64,000 nucleotides of DNA from Roseiarcus sp963783175 (GTDB lineage: Bacteria; Pseudomonadota; Alphaproteobacteria; Rhizobiales; Beijerinckiaceae). Positions 34,484-43,601 of the stretch are shown here, in pieces. The DNA lies in contig CAWANG010000015.1 in assembly GCA_963783175.1 (NCBI GenBank), forward strand, positions 62,001 through 126,000, read 5' to 3'. The position numbers and the translations under genes were made by a program. The notes beneath the pieces are model-generated. The model saw nothing but the letters and a program-made list of their open reading frames with translations. It made no database searches and had not been told where the DNA came from. Position 1 is the stretch's first letter; every line of letters begins with the position of its first letter.

Positions 34484-36532
34484 CTAACGCATCATCGCAG
34501 CGACATTGCCCCCGTCGACAGTCAGAACCGCACCGGTGCTCGTCCTTGCCTTTGCGAGATGAACGAAAGCTGCCGCAACATCCTCGGCCAGGACCTCGCG
34601 GCGAACGAGATTGCCCCGCATGTATTCCTGCGGCGAGACGCCGCGCGCCTTGCTGCGCTGGGCGACCATCTCGTCGGTCATGAGGCCAGTGCGGATGCGG
34701 TCGGCGTTGACCGCGTTCGAAGTGATGCCGGAGGCGCCGTGTTCGATCGCGTATTGCCGCATCAGCGCCATCAGCGCGGCCTTCGAAGCGCCATAGGGTC
34801 CGAAATCGGGACCCGGGTTCACCGCTTGCTTGGTCACGTTATAGAGGAGCGCGCCACCGGTTCCCTGGGCCTCCATGATCTTGACCGCCTCGCGCGAAAC
34901 ATAGTGATGGGCCCAGAAATTGAGGGCGAACGCCTTTCGCATCACCTCATCGTCAACCTTGATCATGGCGCCCTGGAACGCCGCGCCTGCGTTCGAGACC
35001 AGAATATCGACACCCCCATACGTCGCCGCGACCTTGGCGAATGCGGCTTCGACCGCCTTCGGATCGGTGAGATCGCAGGGGACCGCTAACCCGCCGAGCC
35101 TTTTTGCCGCCGCGTTGAGCGGCTCCTCGGCGATGTCGATGAGCGCCACCTCGGCGCCTTCGGCGCGCATCGCCTCGGCGATCGCCAAGCCCAGTCCGCT
35201 CGCCGCGCCCGTCACGACCGCGACCTGGCGGGTCAGCGGCTTCTCGACGTTCTTGGCGAGCTTCGCCTGTTCGAGCGACCAGTATTCGACGTCGAAGAGG
35301 TCGGCTTCCGACAGCGGCTCGAAAGCCTCGATCCCTTCCGCCTTGGTGATGACGTTGATCGTCGCCTCGGCGACGTCCGCCGCGATCCTGGCCTGTTTGG
35401 CGGTTGGGCCGGCCCCGAACAGGCCGATCCCAGCGACGTAGAAGACGCGCGGCATCGGGTCGAGCATGATCTTGCCGCCGCCAGCGCGCGCGTTGTTGCG
35501 CTCGAAATAGGCCGTGTAGTCCGAAACGTAATCTGCGACCGCAGCCTTGACCGAAGCGGCGAAGGCCGAGCGCGCGTCGGCGCGCGGCGCGGGCAAGGCG
35601 AGGCCCTTCCGTTTGATGTAAAGCACATGATCGGGCGTCGCGTTGCCGCGCGAGACGAGGCTCTTGAGTTCGGCGGCGTTGCAGAATTCGAGGATCGCGG
35701 CGTTTGAGCGGTGCTCGAGCACGAAGCGCTTGGGGCGCCCTTCGATCTCGGTCGGAATCGCAATCGCGCCGCGTAGGATCGGCGCGATTTGAGCCGCCGT
35801 CGCGAGCGGCGCCGGCAGGCTCGCCGACGAAAACGGGTGCGCACGGCCGCGAGAAAGCCGCCGCTCGGCCTTGTCGATCATTGCGATCATCGCTTCGTAG
35901 GATTCGCGTGGATCCTCGGAGAACGTGAATATCCCGTGCCTGAAGAGAATCATGCCGTCGCCGTCGGGCTGCGCCCGGAACGCGGCGTCGACCGCCTTGG
36001 CGAGAACGAAACCCGGCATCACGTAGGGCGCGAAGATCGCGTCTGGGAACACTTCCCTGATGAGCGCTTCGCCGTGCGGCTGGTTGGTCAGCGAGACGAT
36101 GGCGTTGGCATGGGTGTGATCGACATGCTTGAACGGCAAGTTGGCGTGCAGGATCGCCTCGACCGACGGATTGGGCGCGGAAGGGTCCATAAGAAGGCGC
36201 CGCTCCAGCTTGACCATTTCGTCGTCCGAGAGCTTTTCGAACTTCACCAGCGCTTGCAGCGGCTCAAGCCGCACCGCCGGAAGGCCGCCCGGCTCGATGG
36301 ACCCCATGTCCCAGCCGCTGCCCTTGACGCAAAGGACTTCGACTGAGCTGCCGTCGGCATCCGCGACGCGGGTTTTGACGGAAGTGTTGCCGCCGCCATG
36401 CAACACCAAGGTCGGGTCCTGGCCGAGGAGGCGCGTCGTGTAGACGCGGATGGCGAGATCCTTGTTGATTCCCGCTGACACATACTTTTTGACCGCCGCC
36501 GCGGCTTCCGCGTCAGACCAGCGCGACTGCAT
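34484..36532 (-). CDS. bifunctional aldolase / short-chain dehydrogenase (RhaD-like)
   Basis: 682 residues in two domains. Residues 1-about 420 are a class II aldolase/adducin domain (LHGGGNTSVKT, VKGSGWDMGSIEPGGLPAVRL, HVDHTHANAIVSLTN with the zinc His residues). From about 435 on comes an SDR domain (AVVTGAASGLGLAIAEAM, NAG, YGASKAAL and TVDGGN at the end). Such fusions act as rhamnulose-1-phosphate aldolase/lactaldehyde dehydrogenase or oxidise and cleave related deoxysugars. The sugar used here is unknown because no isomerase, kinase or sugar transporter is adjacent. DUF3237 follows downstream. Confidence 0.92.
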   Translation of the reverse strand: MQSRWSDAEAAAAVKKYVSAGINKDLAIRVYTTRLLGQDPTLVLHGGGNTSVKTRVADADGSSVEVLCVKGSGWDMGSIEPGGLPAVRLEPLQALVKFEKLSDDEMVKLERRLLMDPSAPNPSVEAILHANLPFKHVDHTHANAIVSLTNQPHGEALIREVFPDAIFAPYVMPGFVLAKAVDAAFRAQPDGDGMILFRHGIFTFSEDPRESYEAMIAMIDKAERRLSRGRAHPFSSASLPAPLATAAQIAPILRGAIAIPTEIEGRPKRFVLEHRSNAAILEFCNAAELKSLVSRGNATPDHVLYIKRKGLALPAPRADARSAFAASVKAAVADYVSDYTAYFERNNARAGGGKIMLDPMPRVFYVAGIGLFGAGPTAKQARIAADVAEATINVITKAEGIEAFEPLSEADLFDVEYWSLEQAKLAKNVEKPLTRQVAVVTGAASGLGLAIAEAMRAEGAEVALIDIAEEPLNAAAKRLGGLAVPCDLTDPKAVEAAFAKVAATYGGVDILVSNAGAAFQGAMIKVDDEVMRKAFALNFWAHHYVSREAVKIMEAQGTGGALLYNVTKQAVNPGPDFGPYGASKAALMALMRQYAIEHGASGITSNAVNADRIRTGLMTDEMVAQRSKARGVSPQEYMRGNLVRREVLAEDVAAAFVHLAKARTSTGAVLTVDGGNVAAMMR

Positions 36533-36696
36533 GAATGAACCTTTCCGGCTGCTAAGGCGAGACGGCGCGTGACACGGACCCGCCGATCAAAACATTTGGC
36601 GCGCCGGAGTTTTGCGATTTCAGCAGCCGGCGCGCCGCAACGACTCTAGACTTTGGGCCTCGGCTTGGCCAGATCAGGCTCGACGCCTATGACGCC

Positions 36697-37497
36697 TCAG
36701 ATCCCGGCGTACCATTCGTAGCCGCGGTCCTCCCAGAAACCGCCGCGCCCGCGCGAGATGCCGGCGAAGCCGTCGATCGCCTCGATGCGCATCACGTATT
36801 TGGCCATCTTGTAGCCGAGCTGGCGCTCGACCCTGAGCCTGAGGGGCGCGCCGTGCTCGACTTTCAGCGGCGCGAAATTCATCTCGTACGCCAGGATGGT
36901 CTGGGGATGAAAGACGTCGATAAGGTCGATCGTCTCGTAATAGCGGCCTGTGTTGTCGAGGGTCTGCTCGAGGGTGTCGGCGCAGAAGAAGGCGAGGTAG
37001 CGCGCCTGTGGCTTGAGGCCCGCAGCGGTGACGAGGGCGGACAGTTGGACGCCTTTCCATTGGCCGATGCAGCTCCAGCCCTCCACGCAATCGTGGCGGG
37101 TGATCTGCGTCCGCGACGGAAGGCTGCGCAAGTCGGCGAGCGTGAGCTTCATCGGCCGGTCGACGAGACCGCCGATCTCGAGCTTCCAATCGGCGAAGCC
37201 GGCCTGGCGGGCGGCGACGTAGCCGGGGTCGTCGGGATCGATCGAGCCGTTGGGCTTGAAAGTCGGGGTGATCGCGCCGGGTGGATATTCCACCGCCAGC
37301 GCCGTGCGTGGCGCGAGCAGGGCGCGCTGCACGGCCTTGGTCAGAGCCTCGGCCTTCTCCAGAACGTTGAGCGCCGCCGGCGAGCCGGCATCGCAGCCCG
37401 AAAGCGGCGCGGCCGCGGCGCCCGCTCCAAGGCCAAGGAGGAGCTTACGGCGGCTGAGGGACGGTCCAGCCGGCCGGATGAGACGTTCCCCGGTCAT
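36697..37497 (-). CDS. Tat-exported molybdopterin-dependent oxidoreductase (MsrP/sulfite-oxidase fold)
   Basis: 266 residues from ATG 37497, overlapping the upstream cytochrome b stop (ATGA). It has a twin-arginine signal (SRRKLLLGLG, RR at 16-17) followed by a lipobox-like PLSGC35. The oxidoreductase molybdopterin domain has RHDCVEGWSCIGQWKGV; C143 or C137 is the likely Mo-ligating cysteine. The layout matches periplasmic YedY/MsrP-type enzymes, which reduce methionine sulfoxide or related S/N-oxides. Its partner would be the cytochrome b gene just upstream. moeA and moaC are encoded 8 kb away. Confidence 0.9.
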   Translation of the reverse strand: MTGERLIRPAGPSLSRRKLLLGLGAGAAAAPLSGCDAGSPAALNVLEKAEALTKAVQRALLAPRTALAVEYPPGAITPTFKPNGSIDPDDPGYVAARQAGFADWKLEIGGLVDRPMKLTLADLRSLPSRTQITRHDCVEGWSCIGQWKGVQLSALVTAAGLKPQARYLAFFCADTLEQTLDNTGRYYETIDLIDVFHPQTILAYEMNFAPLKVEHGAPLRLRVERQLGYKMAKYVMRIEAIDGFAGISRGRGGFWEDRGYEWYAGI

Positions 37498-38340
37498 CGC
37501 CGAGCCTCCCTGATGCGGTAACGGCCGGTGATCATCGATCGCATGTTGTTGATCGGACCCGAGAGGACGACCATCACAAGATGCACGATGACGAACAGGA
37601 CGAGATAGGTCGCGAGCATGAAATGCGCGGCGCGGGCCGCCTGCCGCCCGCCAAAGAGGGTGAGGAGCCACGGGAAAGCCGCATCCATTGCTGGCGACAT
37701 CGTCAGCCCGGCGAGAATCAGAATTGGAAAGGCGATCACTACGCTGAGATAGGCGAGCTTCTGCAAGACGTTGTAGTGCAGCGCCTCGTCCCCTTCGGGA
37801 AACCGCAGCCGCGCGTGATCAACGATTGCGCGCGGAATCGCCCGTATGTCGCCAAGGCTCGGCCAGAGGTCGCGAATGTGTCGCCGCCCGATGAGATAGG
37901 CGAAATAGACGAGCCCATTGAGGACGAGAATCCAGGCAAAGAAGAAGTGCCAGCGCCGCCCCATCGCTAGGTCCTGGTAGCTGGGCAGCGTCGCCCAGGA
38001 AGGAAAGCCGCGTTCTTCCAGTTCCCCGTCATCGCCGCGCGACGCGCCGAGGAGACCGGTCGTATTGAATGGCCGGCCGAAGATCGTCGTCACGCCGCCC
38101 GTCGGATCGCCGTTCTCGTCCTGGCTCGCGGAGAGCGAAAGGAACGGATGGTCGAAACTCGTCGCCGGGCCCCAGGTGAGGGCAGGGTCGGCGTTGAAAA
38201 TCTGCAGCCCGCTCATCAGCAGCACGACAAAGCATAGCCGCATTGACCCAGTGGCAGACGCGCACGACCACGGAATGCCGAAGAACGACGCGGGCTCCCG
38301 AAGCAGTGTTTGCCCGCAGGACCGAAGGAACTGAGGTCAT
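37494..38340 (-). CDS. cytochrome b561-type membrane subunit, frameshifted
   Basis: The N-terminus (MTSVPSVLRANTASG...SVVVRVCHWVNA) and the rest (LCFVVLLMSGLQIFNADPALTWG onward) lie in two frames; one extra base at about 38235-38242 separates them. Together they give about 281 residues with four or five membrane segments and heme-ligand histidines (VCHWVN, WHFFFAWILVLNG, AAHFMLATYLVLFVIVHLV). It should be a di-heme cytochrome b that feeds electrons from quinol to the MsrP-like enzyme encoded next (four-base overlap). It resembles the cytochrome b/b6-like partner of sulfite oxidase-type proteins more than MsrQ proper. Confidence 0.82.
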
Positions 38341-38544
38341 CTCAATGTCTCCCGCGCCGCCCGGACCGCGCGCAAGACATTACGGCGTCGCCCGGACGAT
38401 TGTTTCGTCAATGCGATCCTGACTTCGATTTGGCGCTTTTTTGGGCCGGCCCTGAAACCTTGGGCTGTGCGCCCCGTATCCACCTTGTCCCGATCGATGA
38501 GCGGCTGACGCTTCGACCGGTTCGAACCAACATCGGAGACGAAC

Positions 38545-39126
38545 ATGAACGCCAAGATTTCGCTTACCGCCGCGGCGCTCGCCGCGAGCGTCGCCTTCGC
38601 CGCGCCGATCGCCGCGCCCTTCGTCGCGCCGGCCTACGCCGAAATGACCAAGATGGTCGGCGGCGCGCCGATGTATCCGAGCAAGAACATCATCGAAAAC
38701 GCCGTCAACTCCAAAGATCACACCACGCTCGTCGCCGCGGTCAAGGCCGCGGGCCTCGTCGACACGCTCGAAGGCGCCGGGCCGTTCACGGTCTTCGCGC
38801 CGACCAACGAGGCGTTCGCCCGCCTGCCGGCTGGCACGGTCGAGACGCTGCTCAAGCCGGAAAACAAGGGCATGCTGACCGCGATCCTGACCTACCATGT
38901 CGTGCCCGGCCGCCTGACCGAGGCTGAGATCGACGCGATGATCCGCGACGGCGGCGGCAAGGCGATGCTGAAGACGGTCCAGGGCGCGGAGCTCACGTTC
39001 GAGCGTTCCGGCGGGCGCCTTTGGGTCATCGACGCCAAGGGCGACAAGGCCGAGGTTACGATCCCGAACGTGATGCAGTCGAACGGCGTCATCCAGGTCA
39101 TCAACAAGGTGCTGCTCCCGAGCTGA
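38545..39126 (+). CDS. fasciclin (FAS1) domain secreted protein
   Basis: 193 residues. A long signal peptide (ISLTAAALAASVAFAAPIAAPFVAPAYA) is followed by one FAS1 domain with GPFTVFAPTNEAFARLPAGTVETLL (H1 box), LTYHVVPGRL and GVIQVINKVLLPS (H2-like end). FAS1 proteins mediate adhesion or bind small ligands outside the cell. An ECF sigma factor and its anti-sigma factor follow on the same strand; in mycobacteria the SigK/RskA pair controls FAS1 proteins MPT70/MPT83, so the same logic may hold here. Confidence 0.93.
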   Translation: MNAKISLTAAALAASVAFAAPIAAPFVAPAYAEMTKMVGGAPMYPSKNIIENAVNSKDHTTLVAAVKAAGLVDTLEGAGPFTVFAPTNEAFARLPAGTVETLLKPENKGMLTAILTYHVVPGRLTEAEIDAMIRDGGGKAMLKTVQGAELTFERSGGRLWVIDAKGDKAEVTIPNVMQSNGVIQVINKVLLPS

Positions 39127-39253
39127 GCAACCTCCAACAGCTCGTGGGGAAGCGATGGGCGGGCGCCATTAGCGTCCGCCCCTTTCGCTCCAGCGTGTGG
39201 CGCGAATGGCGTGCTGGTTGCGCCGGCAGGGCGCGGCAAATTAGGATAGCCGG

Positions 39254-39838
39254 ATGACAATCCGGGGAGAGAGGCCGGGCAGGGGGGCGTCGGCTTCGGC
39301 CAGGGATGATCTGGCCGATCTCCTGGGCCGCATCGCGGCGCGCGACGCGGCGGCATTCGCGGCGCTTTACAAGGGCACAAGCGCGAAACTCTACGGGGTC
39401 GTCGCCCGTATCCTCACCCAAGGCGACGCGGCCGCCGACGCGCTTCAGGAGGTTTATGTGCGCATCTGGGAGAAGGCGGGCGAATTCGATCCCGCTAAAG
39501 GCTCCCCGCTTGCATGGATGGCCACCATCGCCCGCAATCGCGCGCTCGACGAGGTCCGGCGGGTTCGTCCAGGCTCGCTCGAGGACTTGGCCGAGTCCTT
39601 CGAGCCGGTTGCGGACGACATCGATCCGCTCGCCGCGCGGGAACGGTCCGAGGGCCTCGCAGCCCTCCTCGATTGTCTCAGGGCCCTGGACGAGGAGAAA
39701 CGCGAGGCCGTCTTGCTCGCCTATTACCATGGTTTGAGCCGCGAGGCGCTTGCCCGGCGCTTTGGGCGGCCCGTGCCGACGATCAAGACCTGGCTCCATC
39801 GCAGCCTCGCCCAGCTCAGGGATTGCCTGGCGTCATGA
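39254..39838 (+). CDS. ECF RNA polymerase sigma factor (SigK-like)
   Basis: 194 residues. Region 2: ALQEVYVRIWEKAGEFDPAKGSPLAWMATIARNRALDEVRR. Region 4: REAVLLAYYHGLSREALARRFGRPVPTIKTWLHRSLAQLRDCL. The linker and the partner gene (a RskA-type anti-sigma factor, stop/start overlap ATGA) place it with SigK-like ECF factors. It should direct RNA polymerase to a small regulon, probably including the fasciclin gene upstream and its own operon, when released from the anti-sigma factor. Confidence 0.92.
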   Translation: MTIRGERPGRGASASARDDLADLLGRIAARDAAAFAALYKGTSAKLYGVVARILTQGDAAADALQEVYVRIWEKAGEFDPAKGSPLAWMATIARNRALDEVRRVRPGSLEDLAESFEPVADDIDPLAARERSEGLAALLDCLRALDEEKREAVLLAYYHGLSREALARRFGRPVPTIKTWLHRSLAQLRDCLAS

Positions 39839-40555
39839 CCGTCTCTCCCGACGACGATTTCGCCGCCGCCGAATATGCGCTGGGCACCCTCGATCCGAGC
39901 GAGCGCGCTGTCAATGGCGGCGCGGCGGTTGCGCGAGCCGGACCTCGACGAGGCGATCCGCGCCTGGGAGGCGCGGCTGGCTCCGCTCGCCGAGGCGGCA
40001 GGGCCAATCGAGCCGCCGCGCGACCTTCTGCCGGCGATCGAAGCGCGCATTCGGGGCGCGGCGCACGGGGAGCCTTCGGGGAACTCGGCCGTCGCCGCGC
40101 TGAGGCGAAGCGTGACGCGCTGGCGCGCGGCGGCGATCGCCGCCTCGGTCATCGCCGCCGTACTTGCGGTCGGGTTCGTCGCCCGTGAGACGGCGCGCCA
40201 ACCGGTCCCGCATGAATATGTCGCCATCCTGCAGAAGGACGCCGCTTCGCCGGCCTTCGCGATCACCGTCAATCTCGACACGCGCGAGTTCACGGTGCGT
40301 CCGGTAGCGGCGACCGCGCCGGCAGGCAAGGCGTACGAATTGTGGCTCATCGATCCCAAGATCGGCGCACCGCGCTCGCTTGGCGTGATCGCCGCCGATA
40401 GCGCGACCCGGCGCGCCAATCTGGGCGAGTACGATCGCGCCGTCGTCGAGGACGCGACCTACGCCGTCACCGTCGAGCCGCCGGGCGGCTCGCCCGACGG
40501 CAAGCCATCCGGGCCGCCGATCTTTGTCGGCAAGCTGATCCCGGTCGGGCCCTGA
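39835..40555 (+). CDS. RskA-family anti-sigma factor, frameshifted near N-terminus
   Basis: The ATG at 39835 overlaps the sigma-factor stop and reads MTVSPDDDFAAAEYALGTLDPSERA, the zinc-free anti-sigma N-terminus. At about 39910-39914 one extra base shifts the frame; the rest (MAARRLREPDLDEAIRAWEARLAPLAEAAGP...) continues in the next frame with one membrane segment (AAIAASVIAAVLAVGFVA) and the periplasmic RskA domain (GKAYELWLIDPKIGAPRSLGVI ... PTFVGKL-type end). Intact length is about 239 residues. It would hold the sigma factor at the membrane. Confidence 0.85.
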
Positions 40556-40904
40556 ACCCGAGGGTCTCGGTTCGACGCTGATCGCGCCCAAATCGACTGC
40601 CAGGGCCAATAGCACAATCATATTGGCCCCCCAGGCCTGAAGTATACGCTCGTCCCGTGTAAGGATGTGACATATTGTAATAAAAAATTCACAATCGTTT
40701 CTCACGTATTCGTGAAAATCGGTTCACCAACCTGTGATCGGCGCCGCAAGTTCGCCCTCAAATTGCGGCGCTGTCGCCAGAATATTGTGCGACAAACCTA
40801 ACCGTCAGCATAGCAGCTTCAGCTAGCGCTGCGCAAAAGGCGATCCACGCACGGCGCTGTGAACGCTGTAAGCGCTGTAAGCTCCAAACATCGGAGGTAA
40901 CGAC
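40556..40904. other. AT-rich intergenic region upstream of small secreted protein
   Basis: About 350 bases. The segment 40660-40740 is clearly AT-rich for this genome (ATTGTAATAAAAAATTCAC) and contains a small palindrome, TCACG-TATT-CGTGA, at about 40702-40715. It probably holds the promoter of the 40905 gene. No gene is seen. Confidence 0.5.
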
Positions 40905-41177
40905 ATGAAACGCTTGCTCTCTATTGCTCTGCCTGCAGCCGCGATTGGCGTCTTCGTCGCCTTGACTCCTGCCGTCGCGCAAGTCGCGGGCAACCCTGGC
41001 GATATCCATGACCGGACGCTCTACATGACACAGTATGGTCAAGGTCCTGACCAGCTTGCCGGCCCGGCCGCGGGGGGGCTGGCCTCCGCGGTACCGAGCT
41101 TCTTGGCCCCGGCCGCCTCGGGATGCGGCGTGACCCAGGACTTTAACGGAAGATACACGAGCTCCTGTGGTCTCTGA
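40905..41177 (+). CDS. small secreted protein with CGL-type C-terminal motif (paralogue B)
   Basis: 90 residues with a strong CGGAGGTAA ribosome-binding site. Signal peptide: KRLLSIALPAAAIGVFVALTPAVAQ. The middle is a short, low-complexity stretch (GDIHDRTLYMTQYGQGPDQLAGPAAGGLASAVPSF). It ends SGCGVTQDFNGRYTSSCGL, matching the end of paralogue A (33617-33916): shared GCGV-x2-D-[FW]-NGRYT-x2-CGL. The middle parts differ. A terminator hairpin follows the stop. Role unknown; likely periplasmic or secreted. Confidence 0.75.
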   Translation: MKRLLSIALPAAAIGVFVALTPAVAQVAGNPGDIHDRTLYMTQYGQGPDQLAGPAAGGLASAVPSFLAPAASGCGVTQDFNGRYTSSCGL

Positions 41178-41206
41178 CCCGTCGAGCACCGTGTCACTAA
41201 AGCTGA

Positions 41207-41238
41207 GCGCCGCCCTCGCAACGGGCGGCGCAAACTTT
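41207..41238 (+). terminator. rho-independent terminator after the 40905 gene
   Basis: GCGCCGCCC (41207-41215) pairs perfectly with GGGCGGCGC (41223-41231) over a seven-base loop, followed by AAACTTTT. It lies 30 bases after the stop. The remaining 260 bases to the next gene show nothing I can name. Confidence 0.8.
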
Positions 41239-41495
41239 TGAACGGCCCCGGCCGGCGCAGTTTTGCGGTCCGCGAGTGATGGATGAAGGGCGCTGCGGCG
41301 AGAGGCGGGGAGCCATCGTCCAGCGTGGGCAGAAGGGAACCAATGAGGTTCGCGAACGTTTGAATGGCATGCTTGGTCCGGCGCACGGTCCATAGGCGCG
41401 GGGGTCGGCGGAGACAGTCGCATCTCAATTGGAGCGCGCTCTCCTCTTCCACCGCGGCAAGTTTTCGACCGCGCCTCCGGAAACAGGAGGGCATC

Positions 41496-41936
41496 ATGAA
41501 CAGTGCATTTTTGGTCGCGACGGCCGCAGCATTGGCGGGCCTCAGCGGATTTAGCCTGCGCGCCGAAGACTCGACGCGCGCACCGGACCTAAGCGCGCAG
41601 GAAGATGGCCAACAAGCGGGCGTTTTTTCGCAGTGGCTCACGTCTGACGCGCCCGAGTGCGTGCCCGTCTCCCAGATCGCCTCAGTGTCTCGCTTAACGA
41701 AGCTCACGCCCGAGCAGTTCCAGTTCGTGCGTGCGCTTTACATCGCCATCCCCCCTGTTTCCCGAGAGCTTCCGCCGGGCGACAGCGCGGTCGTGGCGAG
41801 CGCCGACGGCAAGGCGATGATCGCGCTCGTCTCCGGCGGTCAAGCGTGTGCGCGCTTCCTTGCGCCGGATTTCGTTTTGTCGATGCTGGTTGAGGTCGGC
41901 AAAGGTGAGGTCGGGATGATTGGCGAGCCGATTTGA
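41496..41936 (+). CDS. hypothetical exported protein
   Basis: 146 residues from ATG 41496, with a consensus AGGAGG at 41485-41490. A short signal peptide (MNSAFLVATAAALAGLSGFSLRAED) is likely. The mature part reads CVPVSQIASVSRLTKLTPEQFQFVRALYIAIPPVSRELPPGDSAVVA and then IALVSGGQACARFLAPDF; two Cys are well placed to bridge. The family is not recognised. It may respond to gene expression conditions shared with its neighbours (secreted proteins and a porin). Confidence 0.7.
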   Translation: MNSAFLVATAAALAGLSGFSLRAEDSTRAPDLSAQEDGQQAGVFSQWLTSDAPECVPVSQIASVSRLTKLTPEQFQFVRALYIAIPPVSRELPPGDSAVVASADGKAMIALVSGGQACARFLAPDFVLSMLVEVGKGEVGMIGEPI

Positions 41937-42140
41937 AGCTTGCTGAACCGGGAGCCGCGCCAGGCGTGAAAGGCTACCGACATCCACAGGCTTTGAGCGA
42001 AGCTATTGCCGGCGGCTCCGTTCCCTTTTAAGAAGTTAAAGCCTTTCGAGTCGAGGCGTTTGCGCGCTGCAGGCGTTGCGACGGGGTAACATCCCCGAGC
42101 CGTGGGCACGGTAGTCGATCGCGCGGCTTGGGGCGGTGGG

Positions 42141-42980
42141 ATGCGGACATATTCCGGAGCGCTTTTACTCGCTGTCGCGTTGTGCGCGGCGCCGGCGGTC
42201 GCCGCGGATTTGCCAACCAAGAAGCCGGCGCCGGAGCCTTTGGTCGCTCCGCCGCTGCCCTCGACCTGGCGTTTCGAGATCACCGGCTACGGCTGGGCGA
42301 CCAGCATTGCGGGAAGCACGGGCTTCGGCACTCTGCCGACGCTGCCTTATTACGCGAGCTTCGACAAAGTGCTCGAGCACTTTCAAGGCGCATTCATGGG
42401 CAGCATAGTCGCCCGCAACGACACGTTCATCGGCGGAATCGATTTCATATGGGCGCGGATCGGCGGGGCTAGCACCCTTAGCAACCCGGACAATGCGCTC
42501 TACGGCGGAAAGACGAGCCTCACCCTCAACGAGAGCGCCATCACCGCCTTCGGCGGCCTTCGCGTGCCGCTCGGCGTGCCGAACCTCGATCTCTACGGCA
42601 CGGTCGGCGCCCGCAACTTCTACAGCGGGACCAAGCTCACCGTCAGCGGCCCGTTCGGATTGTTCAACGGGACAGAATCCGTGAACAAGGACTGGGTCAT
42701 GCCTGTCGCCGGCTTCGCGGGACAGTATCGCTTCTACGACCGCTGGTTCATGAACATGCTGGCCGACCTCGGCGGCTGGTCCGACGCCGCAACCGGGCAG
42801 GCGCTCGCCTCCGTCGGCTACAACTGGACGCAGAACATCGCAACGACCATCGGCTATCGCGTCATGTACACCTACACCCATCAGGACACCGGCTTCAACC
42901 AGCTCACCTCCGAGCCGAGGAGCTTCCGCTACCAGCAGTGGATGTACGGACCCTTCGCCGCGCTCAAAATCTCCTTCTGA
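42141..42980 (+). CDS. outer-membrane beta-barrel protein
   Basis: 279 residues from ATG 42141. The signal peptide (MRTYSGALLLAVALCAAPAVAA) and following ADLPTKKPAPEPLVAPPLPSTWRFEITGYGWAT opening are typical of the porin/OmpA-like barrels of Hyphomicrobiales. Alternating strands with aromatic girdles follow (FIGGIDFIWARIGG, DLYGTVGARNFYSGT, TIGYRVMYTYTHQDTGF), and the last strand ends in MYGPFAALKISF with the terminal Phe needed by the Bam machinery. It should sit in the outer membrane; pore function and cargo are unknown. Confidence 0.88.
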   Translation: MRTYSGALLLAVALCAAPAVAADLPTKKPAPEPLVAPPLPSTWRFEITGYGWATSIAGSTGFGTLPTLPYYASFDKVLEHFQGAFMGSIVARNDTFIGGIDFIWARIGGASTLSNPDNALYGGKTSLTLNESAITAFGGLRVPLGVPNLDLYGTVGARNFYSGTKLTVSGPFGLFNGTESVNKDWVMPVAGFAGQYRFYDRWFMNMLADLGGWSDAATGQALASVGYNWTQNIATTIGYRVMYTYTHQDTGFNQLTSEPRSFRYQQWMYGPFAALKISF

Positions 42981-43007
42981 ACGCCCCGGCTGCCGTTTCC
43001 GGCTTGC

Positions 43008-43601
43008 TCACCACGCCTCGAACGCACGCGTAACGCGCTTCAGGAACGCTTCGCGCCGCGCTGCGGTCGAGAAGTTCATGTCGTAATGGGCGAGATATTC
43101 GAACCGGCCCTTCGGATCGATGAGCGCGCCGATGTTGTAGTGCACGAAGCGCTGCGCCGGATTGTTCTTCGCCGCGACCGCGCGCCGGTCCTCGCCATAG
43201 GTGCACACTGCCGCCATGCGCTTGAGGTTCCATAAGTTCGGGTGAAAAAGGCCCGCTTCATCGATGCGCAGCGCGACGCCGGGCAGGAACACCCGCTGGA
43301 AATAGCCCTGCATCATTGCCGGCAGGCCGTCGAACCAGACCGGAAACACCAGGACCAGCGCCTCGGCGGCCCGCAGGCGCTTGACGTAGGATTCGACCTC
43401 GCGCGTGTTGACCCTGACATCGACGTAATGGGCGAACTGTTCGCGCGACATGACCGGGTCGAACCGCTCGGCATAGAGATCGAGATCGTCGACGCTGTGC
43501 CCGCCGGCGCGCAGGGTCTCGACAGCGCGGACATGAAGCGCGGCGATGAAGCTCGTTTCCAAAGGATGCGCGTAGACGACAAGAATGCGCAATTCGCTCA
43601 T
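43008..43601 (-). CDS. NAD(P)H-dependent flavodoxin-fold oxidoreductase (NQO/MdaB-like)
   Basis: 197 residues. The flavodoxin-like start LRILVVYAHPLETSFIAAL holds the phosphate-binding loop, and ALVLVFPVWFDGLPAMMQGYFQRVFLPG is the FMN/FAD-binding segment typical of the NQO1/KefF/MdaB group. It should reduce quinones or nitro compounds by two electrons in the cytoplasm. The start overlaps the upstream MFS gene stop by four bases, so pump and reductase are one operon, a sensible xenobiotic-detoxification pairing. Confidence 0.9.
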   Translation of the reverse strand: MSELRILVVYAHPLETSFIAALHVRAVETLRAGGHSVDDLDLYAERFDPVMSREQFAHYVDVRVNTREVESYVKRLRAAEALVLVFPVWFDGLPAMMQGYFQRVFLPGVALRIDEAGLFHPNLWNLKRMAAVCTYGEDRRAVAAKNNPAQRFVHYNIGALIDPKGRFEYLAHYDMNFSTAARREAFLKRVTRAFEAW

